Positions 15,638 to 23,874 of a DNA stretch of 37,094 nt are shown piece after piece. Under the pieces are notes generated by a model. That model had not been told where the DNA came from. It did no database searches and saw only the letters and a program-made list of their open reading frames with translations. The DNA is taken from NCBI GenBank assembly GCA_964482235.1, contig CAYZWU010000051.1:1-37094 (forward strand), given 5' to 3'. Source of the stretch: CAYZWU01 sp964482235. Lineage in GTDB: Bacteria > Planctomycetota > B15-G4 > CAYZWU01. The translations under genes were made by a program, and so were the position numbers. Position 1 is the stretch's first letter; every line of letters begins with the position of its first letter.

Positions 15638-16366
15638 TCAGACAGGCTTGTTCGAGCCCGTATCCCGTACGAGCTCGGATGCGCGGGCCAGGGATTCGAA
15701 GGTGCCGGCGTCGCTCCACCATCCCTCGATGACGTTGTAGGCCATCTCGCGCCTCTCGATGTAGACGTTGTTCACGTCGGTGATCTCGAATTCACCGCGC
15801 TTCGACGGCTCGAGGGTCCTGATGATGTCGAAGACCGAGTTGTCGTACATGTAGAGGCCCGTGACGGCAAGATTGGATTTGGGATCGTCCGGCTTCTCCT
15901 CGATCCCCACGACGAGGTCGCCCTGCATCTCGGCCACACCGAAGCGGCGCGGATCATCGATCGCCTTGAGAAGGATCCGCGCGCCCCGTTCCTGTTCCGC
16001 GAACGCGGCCACCGCGTCGGCGATGCTGTTCTCGAAGATGTTGTCGCCCAGCATGACGATGATCCTGTCCGATGCCACGAACCGTTCGGCCAGGGCCAGT
16101 GCGTCGGCGATTCCCCCCTCGCCCACCTGGTAGGCGTAGAAGAGATTGACGCCGAAATCCGATCCGTTCCCGAGAAGCTTCAGGAAGTCGCCGGCGGAGT
16201 TGCCGCCCGTCACCACGAGGATGTCCCTGATTCCGGCCGCCTGGAGGCACTCGATCGGATAGAAGATCATCGGCTTGTTGAAAACGGGCAGGAGGTGCTT
16301 GTTCGTGACCTTTGTCAGAGGGCTCAGCCTCGTGCCCAGTCCTCCCGCTAGAATAACACCCTTCAT
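15638..16366 (-). CDS. rfbA: glucose-1-phosphate thymidylyltransferase (short form)
   Basis: 242 residues. Joins glucose 1-phosphate and dTTP to give dTDP-glucose. The N-terminal AGGLGTRLSPLTKVTNKHLL is the nucleotidyltransferase signature. PMIFYPIE, LGDNIFE and VGIEEKP follow, and the C-terminal part has EITDVNNVYI and GWWSDAGTFESL. It is about 50 residues shorter than the common 290-residue enzymes and resembles the short class that lacks the C-terminal allosteric helices. First of three rfb genes, 12 bases after the epimerase. Confidence 0.9.
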   Translation of the reverse strand: MKGVILAGGLGTRLSPLTKVTNKHLLPVFNKPMIFYPIECLQAAGIRDILVVTGGNSAGDFLKLLGNGSDFGVNLFYAYQVGEGGIADALALAERFVASDRIIVMLGDNIFENSIADAVAAFAEQERGARILLKAIDDPRRFGVAEMQGDLVVGIEEKPDDPKSNLAVTGLYMYDNSVFDIIRTLEPSKRGEFEITDVNNVYIERREMAYNVIEGWWSDAGTFESLARASELVRDTGSNKPV

Positions 16367-16378
16367 TATCGAGCTCCT

Positions 16379-17317
16379 TTAGCAGCCTTGCCGTCTGTAC
16401 CAGTCGACGGTCTTTTCGAGGCCTTCCTTGAAACCGACCACGGGCCAGAAGCCCAGCGCCTGGCGCGCCTTGGACGTGTCGGCCACGGAGTGCCGGATGT
16501 CGCCCTTCCTCGCCTCGCGGTAGATCGGCGTGATCGATTCGGTGCCGGTCATCTCCTGCAAGGTCCGGAAAAGCTCGTTCACCGACACCTTCTCGCCGGC
16601 AGCCACGTTGAAGACGTCGCCGCCGCCCACACGGGAAACGGACGCGAAGATGTTGGCCATCACCACGTTTTCCACGAAGACGAAATCGCGCGTCTGCTCC
16701 CCGTCTCCGAAGATGGCGGGCCGCTCGCCGGCCAGGAGCTTCGTGATGAAGAGCGAGATCACTCCCGAGTAGGGCGAGGAGGGATCCTGCCGCGGACCGA
16801 AGACGTTGAAGTACCGCAGCACCACGGTGTCCAGCCCGTACGCCTTGGCGAACACGGAAAAGTATTTTTCCCCGGCCATCTTGGTCACCGCGTAGGGGGA
16901 GATCGGGTTTTCCCGCATCGTCTCCTCCTTGGGCATGATCTCGGAGTCGCCGTAGGCGGACGACGATCCGGCGAAGATAACCTTCTGCACACCGGCATCC
17001 CGGGAAGCCAGGAGGACGTTGAGGGTCCCGGCGATGTTGACGCTGTTCGCGTAGGCGGGATCGTTGAACGAATCCGCCACCGACGCGAGAGCGCCCTGGT
17101 GAAAGACCAGATCCACTCCGGTAACGGCCTCGTGGACCAAGTCGAGATCCCTGATGTCGCCCTCGATGATCTGCACATCCTCCACCCCGGCGAGGTTTTC
17201 ACGCTTGCCCGTGGAGAAGTTGTCCAGCACCCTTGTCTCGATCCCTCTCTTCACCATCCCGTCGACGATGTGGGAACCGATGAAACCGGCTCCACCTGTC
17301 ACTAGGGCGCGCACCAT
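16379..17317 (-). CDS. UDP-sugar 4-epimerase-like SDR enzyme
   Basis: 312 residues of the extended short-chain dehydrogenase family. The NAD motif GGAGFIGSH is at the start, AGSSSAYGD holds the catalytic Ser region, and YAVTKMAGE holds the Tyr-x-x-x-Lys pair. RYFNVFGPRQDPSSPYSGVI and GDGEQTRDFVFV place it with UDP-glucose or UDP-N-acetylglucosamine 4-epimerases (WbpP/GalE-like) rather than dehydratases. It follows glmS, which makes the precursor of UDP-GlcNAc, so a GlcNAc-type substrate is plausible. The substrate cannot be fixed from the sequence. Confidence 0.85.
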   Translation of the reverse strand: MVRALVTGGAGFIGSHIVDGMVKRGIETRVLDNFSTGKRENLAGVEDVQIIEGDIRDLDLVHEAVTGVDLVFHQGALASVADSFNDPAYANSVNIAGTLNVLLASRDAGVQKVIFAGSSSAYGDSEIMPKEETMRENPISPYAVTKMAGEKYFSVFAKAYGLDTVVLRYFNVFGPRQDPSSPYSGVISLFITKLLAGERPAIFGDGEQTRDFVFVENVVMANIFASVSRVGGGDVFNVAAGEKVSVNELFRTLQEMTGTESITPIYREARKGDIRHSVADTSKARQALGFWPVVGFKEGLEKTVDWYRRQGC

Positions 17318-17353
17318 CGGCTGACTCTCCTCTCCGCTGTTCGAATTCCGATC

Positions 17354-19183
17354 CTATTCCACCGTCACCGACTTGGCCAGGTTCCTGGGCTGGTCGATGT
17401 CGCATCCCCTGCGGCCGGCCACGTAGTAGGCGAGGAGCTGGAGAGGAACCACGTTGACGATGGGCGAGAGCATCTCGGGCAGCAGCGGCACCTCGATCAC
17501 CTCGTCCGACATCTCCCTCATCCGTTCATCCCCGGGATTGATGACGGAGATCACCTCGCCATCCCTAGCCCTGACCTCTTCCACGTTCGAGACGACCTTG
17601 TCGTAGATCTCCGACCGGGTGGCAATGGCCACGACAGGGATATCACGATCGATCAGGGCAATGGGACCGTGCTTCATCTCGCCGGCAGGGTATCCCTCGG
17701 CGTGGATGTAGGAGATCTCCTTCAGCTTCAAGGCGCCCTCGAGAGCGATCGGAAAGTTGATTCCCCGGCCGATGAAGAGAAAATCCTCGGCTCGCCAGTA
17801 GAGCCGGGCGATTTGGGAGACGTGATCCTTCTGCCTCAGCACCGTCTCCAGGTGGAAGGGAAGCCTGCGTAACTCGGTGATCAGCTCCCCGGCGGCCTGG
17901 ACGGTCAGATTTCCCCGGCGACGGGCGAAGTAGATGGAGAAGAGAAGCAGGGCCACCAGCTGCGTGGTGAACGCCTTGGTGGACGCCACCCCGATCTCCG
18001 GCCCCGCCTGGGTGAGGATCACACCGTCCGATTCGCGGCAGACGGAGCTGTGGTTCACGTTGCAGATCGCCAGCGTGGGGCTGCCCTTCGCCTTGGCTCC
18101 CCGCAAGGCGGCCAGGGTGTCGGCCGTCTCTCCCGACTGGGAGATGGCGACCACGAGCCGCTCCGGCCCGACCAGGGGATCGCGATAGCGGAACTCCGAA
18201 CCGTAATCCACCTCCACCGGCACCTTGGCCATCGATTCGATCATGAACTTGGCCACCTGCCCGGCGTGCCACGAGGTGCCGCAGGCCACGATGGTGATCC
18301 CCGTCACTGCCTCCAGGTGCTTATCCAGGTCGTCGAGAAAATCGAAGCAGACCTCGGATCTCTCGTCGTTCAGCCGCCCCAGCAGGGTATTCGACACGAC
18401 CACCGGCTGCTCGTCGATCTCCTTCAGCATGAAGTGGCGGTACCCGCCCTTCTGGATCATCACGGGATCCCAGTTGATGCGGGTCGGCTCCTTCTCGATC
18501 ACCTTGCCGTCGACGTCCGTCACGGAGAGGCTCCCCTGTTTCAGCTCGACCACCTCGTTGTCCTCGAGGATCAGGACATCGCGGGTCCGGTCGAGCAGGG
18601 CGGGAATGTCCGAAGCCACGTAGGCGCTGCCTTTCGAGATACCCGCCACCAGGGGCGAATCCTTGCGTGCGCAGACGATCTGGTCGGGGTGCTCGGCATG
18701 GATCGCAGCCAGGGCGTAGGATCCCTCCAGTTCGTGGAGGGCCGCTCTCAGGGCATCCACCAGGCTGCCGTCGTAATGCTCCTCGATCAGATGGGCCAGC
18801 ACCTCCGTATCCGTCTGGGAGGTGAACTCGTGCCCCTTCTCGGCGAGGCGGCCCTTGAGGATGGAGTAGTTCTCGATGATGCCGTTGTGAACGACCACGA
18901 TCTTCCCGGTGCAGTCGCAATGGGGGTGGGCGTTCTCGGTGGAGGGGCGCCCGTGGGTGGCCCATCTCGTGTGGCCGATCCCGATCCTGCCCTTCGGCTT
19001 CTCCCTCTGGACGAGCTCGGCCAGCTCGTCGAGCTTTCCGACGCGGCGCACGATCGACAGCTCCCCCTCGGAGATCAAGGCCATGCCCGAGGAGTCGTAT
19101 CCCCGGTATTCGAGCTTCCGGAGGCCGTCGATGAGGATCCCGGCCACGTCACTCCCAGACAAGCATCCGATAATTCCGCACAT
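17354..19183 (-). CDS. glmS: glutamine-fructose-6-phosphate aminotransferase (isomerizing)
   Basis: 609 residues, full length. Makes glucosamine 6-phosphate, the entry to UDP-GlcNAc for peptidoglycan and LPS. Cys2 of MCGIIG is the glutaminase nucleophile once Met is removed. The glutaminase domain (1 to about 220) has RGYDSSG, GHTRWATHG and NGIIENY. Two SIS domains follow, with CGTSWHAG, SQSGETADTL and the C-terminal PRNLAKSVTVE, which carries the conserved Lys. Only 79 bases separate it from the upstream gene, too few for a glmS ribozyme. Confidence 0.97.
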   Translation of the reverse strand: MCGIIGCLSGSDVAGILIDGLRKLEYRGYDSSGMALISEGELSIVRRVGKLDELAELVQREKPKGRIGIGHTRWATHGRPSTENAHPHCDCTGKIVVVHNGIIENYSILKGRLAEKGHEFTSQTDTEVLAHLIEEHYDGSLVDALRAALHELEGSYALAAIHAEHPDQIVCARKDSPLVAGISKGSAYVASDIPALLDRTRDVLILEDNEVVELKQGSLSVTDVDGKVIEKEPTRINWDPVMIQKGGYRHFMLKEIDEQPVVVSNTLLGRLNDERSEVCFDFLDDLDKHLEAVTGITIVACGTSWHAGQVAKFMIESMAKVPVEVDYGSEFRYRDPLVGPERLVVAISQSGETADTLAALRGAKAKGSPTLAICNVNHSSVCRESDGVILTQAGPEIGVASTKAFTTQLVALLLFSIYFARRRGNLTVQAAGELITELRRLPFHLETVLRQKDHVSQIARLYWRAEDFLFIGRGINFPIALEGALKLKEISYIHAEGYPAGEMKHGPIALIDRDIPVVAIATRSEIYDKVVSNVEEVRARDGEVISVINPGDERMREMSDEVIEVPLLPEMLSPIVNVVPLQLLAYYVAGRRGCDIDQPRNLAKSVTVE

Positions 19184-19262
19184 ATTAGGTTCTCGCCATC
19201 ACGGACGTTTCGACCAGGTATCACGATCGGCAAGGATCGAGAAAGCCCACACTCGAGATATA

Positions 19263-20201
19263 CTATTCTGAAAGTTTCTTTCGAAAATAGTCCAGAGTCA
19301 TCTTGAGGCCGTCGTCGAGATCGACCTCCGGCTTCCAGCCGAGGATCTCGCCGGCCCGAGTGATGTCGGGCTGACGGACCTTGGGATCGTCCTGGGGAAG
19401 ATCCTTGTACGCGATCTCGCTGCGCGAACCGGTCAAGGCCGCCACCTTCTCGGCGAACTCCTTGATCGTCATCTCCCGCGGATTGCCGATGTTGACCGGA
19501 TCGACTTCGGACGACTCGGCAAGAAGGATTATTCCGCGAATCAGATCGGAGACATAGCAGAACGAACGGGTCTGGCTGCCGTCGCCGAACACGGTGATCG
19601 GACTGCCCTCGAGGGCCTGCCCCATGAAGGTCGGCAGGGCGCGTCCGTCATCAAGGCGCATCCTGGGGCCGTACGTGTTGAAGATCCGGACGATGCGGGT
19701 GTCCACGCCGTGATAGCGGTGGTAGCCCATTGTCATGGCCTCGGAAAACCGCTTCGCCTCGTCGTAGACGCCCCGGGGCCCCACGGGGTTGACATTGCCC
19801 CAGTAATCCTCCTTCTGCGGGTGGATCTTCGGGTCGCCGTAGACCTCCGACGTGGAGGCGAGAAGGAACGTTGCCTTCTTCTCCTTTGCCAGGCCGAGTG
19901 CCTTGTGCGTGCCGAGAGATCCGACCTTCATCGTCTGGATCGGCAGGTTGAGATAGTCGATGGGACTGGCCGGCGAGGCGAAGTGAAATACGAAGCGGAT
20001 ATCTTCCGGGACGTGGATGTAGTTGGTGACATCGTGCTTGACGAAAGAGAAACTGTCGTTCCCGAATAGATGCTCCACGTTCCGGACATCGCCGGTCAGG
20101 AGGTTATCCATGGCGATGATCCGGTATCCCTTGGCAATCAGGGCGTCGCAAAGATGCGAGCCGAGAAAGCCGGCTCCTCCCGTCACGAGTGCTGTGGACA
20201 T
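19263..20201 (-). CDS. uxs: UDP-glucuronate decarboxylase (UDP-xylose synthase)
   Basis: 312 residues. An NAD-dependent SDR enzyme that decarboxylates UDP-glucuronate to UDP-xylose. GGAGFLGSHL at the start binds NAD. FHFASPASPIDY, STSEVYGDPKIHPQ and NPVGPRGVYDEAKRF (catalytic Tyr and Lys) are near-diagnostic for UXS, and GDGSQTRSFCYVSDL follows. No UDP-glucose dehydrogenase to supply UDP-glucuronate is in the window. It sits 66 bases after the amaP-like gene and 79 before glmS. There is no clear promoter of its own. Confidence 0.92.
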   Translation of the reverse strand: MSTALVTGGAGFLGSHLCDALIAKGYRIIAMDNLLTGDVRNVEHLFGNDSFSFVKHDVTNYIHVPEDIRFVFHFASPASPIDYLNLPIQTMKVGSLGTHKALGLAKEKKATFLLASTSEVYGDPKIHPQKEDYWGNVNPVGPRGVYDEAKRFSEAMTMGYHRYHGVDTRIVRIFNTYGPRMRLDDGRALPTFMGQALEGSPITVFGDGSQTRSFCYVSDLIRGIILLAESSEVDPVNIGNPREMTIKEFAEKVAALTGSRSEIAYKDLPQDDPKVRQPDITRAGEILGWKPEVDLDDGLKMTLDYFRKKLSE

Positions 20202-20267
20202 ATGATCACCTCTGATCTCTTGATCCTATCGATTCCAATCGAACCCGGTAGAACACAAACAGCCCTG

Positions 20268-20924
20268 CTAGCCATCTCCCTCCACAGGATAAACAGGGCC
20301 CTTGAACTGCCCCGGAGAAACATCCGAGCCGCGCCCCTCGGAACGGATCAGCGGCCGGAGCTTGTGGATCCCGGCAAGCGTGATATCGAAGTCGACCCTA
20401 TCCTGGGGAGAGATGGACACGATCTCGGCAAAACGCTTTTTCAGAACGAGACGAAGCTTTTCGCTAATGTTGATCACGTTCGGCCCCTCGCGCATCCAGA
20501 ACATGACCTCCACCTTGAATCGCGTGTGCCCTGTCCTGTAGACCTCCAGCTTGACCTTGGCGATCTCGGACAGCGACCGGGCAACGGCCACGAGGGATCG
20601 CTGGATCGCATCGAGCGACACTCTGGCTGTCCCGCTGGCTCCCTTGGAGGAGATGTAGCGGCGGCTCTCGCTGTTCCACACGTTGAACAGGACGAACTGG
20701 ATCACGTTCAGGTTGAGGCAAAGGATCAGAACGGCAAGAACAGCGATCACGATCCGGAATCTTTCGACCGTCTCCACGCTCACCAGGGGCGGATTATCTC
20801 CCCCGGCCACGCCGGCCAGCTCGGGCGACACGGCCAGCGTCGCGGCTCCCGCGGCGATGGCCAGAGCCAGGACACGGTTGAAAAGGCCGGTAAGACTGCT
20901 GATCACCCTCCCCGACTTGGTCAT
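20268..20924 (-). CDS. amaP: AmaP-like (Asp23/Gls24 partner) membrane protein
   Basis: 218 residues from the ATG at 20924, which has GGGAG upstream. Two hydrophobic helices, at about 10-31 and 52-76, are followed by a soluble part. There SRRYISSKGASGTARVSLDAI, then KVKLEVYR and VEVMFWMREGPNVINISEKL, match the beta-alpha pattern of Asp23/Gls24 and AmaP (alkaline shock membrane anchor) proteins. In Firmicutes AmaP anchors Asp23 to the membrane. Here it follows accC, the place held by an Asp23-family gene in Bacillus-type efp-accB-accC clusters. No separate Asp23 gene is seen. Function in this organism is unknown. Confidence 0.72.
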   Translation of the reverse strand: MTKSGRVISSLTGLFNRVLALAIAAGAATLAVSPELAGVAGGDNPPLVSVETVERFRIVIAVLAVLILCLNLNVIQFVLFNVWNSESRRYISSKGASGTARVSLDAIQRSLVAVARSLSEIAKVKLEVYRTGHTRFKVEVMFWMREGPNVINISEKLRLVLKKRFAEIVSISPQDRVDFDITLAGIHKLRPLIRSEGRGSDVSPGQFKGPVYPVEGDG

Positions 20925-20965
20925 TTTTCCGTCTCCCGTTTCAAGATGCTGATGAATACGCCATA

Positions 20966-22303
20966 TCAATAAAACGTCTCGAGGAACGACGTATCGAACT
21001 CTCCCTTGATGAACTGGGGATGCCTCACGATATCGCTGTGAAGCGGGATCGTCGTCGAGATCCCGTCGATCCTGTATTCCTCGAGAGCACGCCGGATCTG
21101 GATGATCGCCTTCTTCCTGCAATCGGCATGGACGATCAGTTTCCCGATCATGGAATCGTAATGGGGCGGAATCGAATAGCCGGCGTAGACATGCGAGTCG
21201 ACCCGCACGCCGCGCCCCCCGGGCTGGAAGTAGCCGCTGATCGTCCCGGGGCTCGGCCTGAAGTTGTCCGCCGGATCCTCCGCATTGATCCGGCACTCGA
21301 TGGAATGGCCTTCGATGCGCACATCGTCCTGGGTGAAGCCGAGGGGCTGCCCCGAGGCGATCCGGAGCTGCGCCTTGACCAGGTCGAGGCCCGTCACCAT
21401 CTCGGTCACCGGATGCTCCACCTGGATCCTGGCGTTCATCTCCATGAAGAAGAAGTCCATGTTCTTGTCCACGAGGAACTCCACCGTCCCGGCGTTCACG
21501 TAGTCGGCCGCCCGGCAGATGCGCTTGGCCGCCTCGCCCATCCTGTGCCGCTGCTCCTCGGATATGGCGGGACTGGGCGATTCCTCGATGATCTTCTGGT
21601 GCCGCCTCTGGAGCGAGCAGTCCCTCTCGCCGAGATGAACGATGTTTCCTTCCTTGTCGGCCAGGATCTGGATCTCGATGTGCCGCGGCTTCTCGATATA
21701 TTTCTCGACGTAGACGGACGAGTCGCCGAAGGCGACTTCCGCCTCCGCCCGCGCGGCGAGGAAGGCGTTCACCAGGGAAATATCGTTGTGGGCGATGCGC
21801 ATCCCCCGGCCGCCGCCGCCTGCCGACGCCTTGATGATAACGGGGAATCCGATCTCCTGGGCGATCTCCAGGAGGCGCTTGTCGTCCTCCACGATCCCCT
21901 TGGATCCGGGCACCACGGGAACGTCGTTCTCCACGGCCAGCTTGCGGGCCGCGGCCTTGTTTCCGAGCAGTGCGATGGTCTCGGCTTTCGGGCCGATGAA
22001 GGCGATGCCGCAGGAATCGCAAACCTCGGCAAAATGATCGTTTTCAGCCAGAAAGCCGTAGCCCGGATGAATGGCCTCCACGTCCGCAACCTCGGCGGCC
22101 GAGATGATCCTGGGAATGTTGAGGTAACTGTTCGCGGACCGGGCCGGACCGATGCAGATGGTCTCGTCCGCCATGTCGAGATACCTGGCATCGGCATCCG
22201 CCTCGGAATAGACCGCGACGGATTCGATCCCCAGTTCCTTGCAGGCCCTGATGATCCGGAGAGCGATCTCGCTCCTGTTGGCAATCAGTATCCTTTTGAA
22301 CAT
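20966..22303 (-). CDS. accC: acetyl-CoA carboxylase, biotin carboxylase subunit
   Basis: 445 residues, the usual length. Carboxylates the biotin on AccB using ATP and bicarbonate, the first half of malonyl-CoA synthesis. The N-terminus LIANRSEIALRIIRACKELG is typical. The ATP-grasp glycine loop is ASAGGGGRGMR, and the metal and biotin site is MEMNARIQVEHPVTEMVTG. 19 bases follow the accB stop, so the subunits are co-produced. Confidence 0.97.
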   Translation of the reverse strand: MFKRILIANRSEIALRIIRACKELGIESVAVYSEADADARYLDMADETICIGPARSANSYLNIPRIISAAEVADVEAIHPGYGFLAENDHFAEVCDSCGIAFIGPKAETIALLGNKAAARKLAVENDVPVVPGSKGIVEDDKRLLEIAQEIGFPVIIKASAGGGGRGMRIAHNDISLVNAFLAARAEAEVAFGDSSVYVEKYIEKPRHIEIQILADKEGNIVHLGERDCSLQRRHQKIIEESPSPAISEEQRHRMGEAAKRICRAADYVNAGTVEFLVDKNMDFFFMEMNARIQVEHPVTEMVTGLDLVKAQLRIASGQPLGFTQDDVRIEGHSIECRINAEDPADNFRPSPGTISGYFQPGGRGVRVDSHVYAGYSIPPHYDSMIGKLIVHADCRKKAIIQIRRALEEYRIDGISTTIPLHSDIVRHPQFIKGEFDTSFLETFY

Positions 22304-22322
22304 CGAGCAGGTTCCTCTCTCG

Positions 22323-22799
22323 CTACGTCACGCGAATCAATAACAGGGGCTGCCCGAATTCCACGGCTTCGCCGTTCTCCACGAGGATATCGACAACCGT
22401 GCCCTCCATCTCCGCCTTGAGCTCGTTCATCACTTTCATCGCTTCGACGATGCAGATCACCGTGTCCTTTCCGATCTTCTCACCCTCGCTGGTGAAGGGC
22501 GGCGATTCGGGGCTCGGGGCACGGTAGAAGGTCCCCACCATGGGAGACTTGAATTCCACGACATTCTTGTCGCGAGCCGGGATCTCCGCCTCCGTCTTTG
22601 CCGTCTCTTGAGGAGATGCGACTACAGACTGGGAGACGGGGATGGCGCCGGGCTGCATCGCGATCACCGGCTGCTGTCCGGTTATGGTGGCATGCCTGCG
22701 AAGGGTGATCTCCCTCAGGCCGTCCTTGATGATGATCTCTCCGAGCTCAGCATTCTGCATCACCTCGACGAGATCCTTTACCTTCTTGTAAATATCCAT
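22323..22799 (-). CDS. accB: acetyl-CoA carboxylase, biotin carboxyl carrier protein
   Basis: 158 residues. Carries the biotin for AccC. Residues 1-35 are the conserved N-terminal region, 40-80 a Pro/Ala/Thr-containing linker, and 82-157 the biotinyl domain (SPMVGTFYRAPSPESPPF). Lys122 in EAMKVMNEL is the biotinylation site; the common form is EAMKLMNE. The ATG at 22799 has GGAGA at good spacing, and the upstream open frame does not resemble AccB. It lies 94 bases after efp. Confidence 0.95.
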   Translation of the reverse strand: MDIYKKVKDLVEVMQNAELGEIIIKDGLREITLRRHATITGQQPVIAMQPGAIPVSQSVVASPQETAKTEAEIPARDKNVVEFKSPMVGTFYRAPSPESPPFTSEGEKIGKDTVICIVEAMKVMNELKAEMEGTVVDILVENGEAVEFGQPLLLIRVT

Positions 22800-22893
22800 G
22801 GGGATCTCCTGCAAGAACGATCTCATACTCCCGAATTTCGGCCGCATCCGCCGGAACGCCACAGCGCGAGGCGGGACGAAGAGTCCGGGATCC

Positions 22894-23463
22894 TCAATCC
22901 GACACTCTTTCCAGATACTCGCCGGTCCTCGTGTCCACGCGGACCTTCTCTCCCTCGGTGACGAATACCGGCACATTGATCGTGGTCCCGGTCTCGATCA
23001 CCGCCGGCTTCGGTCCGGAGCTCGCGGTGCTGCCCTTGAGATACGGAGCAGTTTCCTTGATGGTGAAGACCATGAAGTCCGGCAGGACGACGGTCAGGAT
23101 ATCGGTCCCGTACATCTTGAAGTTGCAGACCGTGTTCTCCATGAGAAAGGGCAGCAGCGGCTTCATACGCTCCAGCTCGACAGGCACTTGCTCGTATGTA
23201 TCCGGATCCATAAAAAAGAAGTTGTCGCCGTCCCGGTAGAGGTATTCCATCGCCTTCTTCTCGATGATGGCCTGCTCCACCTTGGCCTTGGAATCGAATG
23301 TGTGTTCGAGCACCGATCCCGTCTTCACACTCTTCAACTTCGTTCGGACGAACGCACCGCCTTTGCCGGGTTTGACGAACTGGAACTCCACTATATCATA
23401 GAGCTCATCCCTGTGAATGATCGTCATCCCGTTCTTGAAGTTAGTTGTCGAAATCGTGGCCAA
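22894..23463 (-). CDS. efp: elongation factor P
   Basis: 189 residues. Relieves ribosome stalling at polyproline. Three EF-P domains are complete. The loop that reaches the peptidyl-transferase centre is KPGKGGAFVR with Lys34, the same number as the modified lysine of E. coli EF-P, and the C-terminal signature VDTRTGEYLER is present. The start is TTG at 23463, with AAGGAAG six bases upstream. An ATG-started version would lose conserved N-terminal residues. It heads the cluster behind a strong promoter. An EpmA-type ligase for Lys34 is encoded 8 kb to the right. Confidence 0.96.
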   Translation of the reverse strand: MATISTTNFKNGMTIIHRDELYDIVEFQFVKPGKGGAFVRTKLKSVKTGSVLEHTFDSKAKVEQAIIEKKAMEYLYRDGDNFFFMDPDTYEQVPVELERMKPLLPFLMENTVCNFKMYGTDILTVVLPDFMVFTIKETAPYLKGSTASSGPKPAVIETGTTINVPVFVTEGEKVRVDTRTGEYLERVSD

Positions 23464-23580
23464 AGCTATCTTCCTTTCCAGAAACGAGCCTCACCGGCCT
23501 CTGGCAGACCGTGAGGAAAATCGTACACACGTAAGTGCTTTTTTTTACTCCATACAAACGGCGAAGCCGCTTGATCGCTC

Positions 23581-23609
23581 ATAATCAAGAAGAGCTGTCC
23601 GAGTGTCAA
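23581..23609 (-). promoter_or_regulatory. sigma-70-type promoter of the efp cluster
   Basis: On the minus strand TTGACA (23609-23604), 17 bases, then GATTAT (23586-23581). The -35 is a perfect match and the -10 matches four of six. Transcription would start near 23574, giving a leader of about 110 bases to the efp TTG. It could drive all ten genes down to rfbB, since the gaps are 12-94 bases and no terminator is seen. Confidence 0.65.
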
Positions 23610-23735
23610 GGGGCATGAAAGACAAAAAGATCTCGAAAACCTCGTTCACGGCCCGGACCGATAATAGAATCAACCCTTTTGTTTTCTTCCGTCCTATCCG
23701 AAATTGAAGAATAGATCGAATGGCTCTATTTCACT

Positions 23736-23763
23736 TTGCAAACACCTGGTCGGGCCGTATATA
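23736..23763 (+). promoter_or_regulatory. sigma-70-type promoter of the protease-EndoQ-helicase cluster
   Basis: TTGCAA (23736-23741), 16 bases, then TATATA (23758-23763). TATACA two bases further on is an alternative with an 18-base spacer. It is divergent from the efp promoter across a gap of about 130 bases, with a leader of about 105 bases to the ATG at 23875. Apart from these two promoters the 23464-23874 gap holds nothing I recognise. Confidence 0.55.
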
Positions 23764-23874
23764 CATATATTGAAAGGTAGCACCTGTGGAGCAGATGACC
23801 TCTCCCACAAGTCGTTTATACCAAATTGAACCCTTAGCGGCGGTCTCCATAAAGTGAAAGGACCGGTTCTCATC

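Noticed and set aside
13673..16366. dTDP-rhamnose made here for EF-P rhamnosylation (EarP type)
   Set aside because: EF-P has Lys at position 34, not Arg at 32, and an EpmA ligase is present. The sugar genes serve the envelope instead.
19184..19262. glmS ribozyme upstream of glmS
   Set aside because: The gap is only 79 bases, shorter than the ribozyme, and I see none of its conserved core.
21020..22420. 466-codon rightward open frame opposite accC
   Set aside because: accC is unambiguous on the minus strand. This frame is its shadow.
23771..23790. Sigma-54 promoter (TAGCAC then GC) before the protease gene
   Set aside because: It lacks the invariant GG of the -24 element, and a better sigma-70-type promoter lies just upstream.
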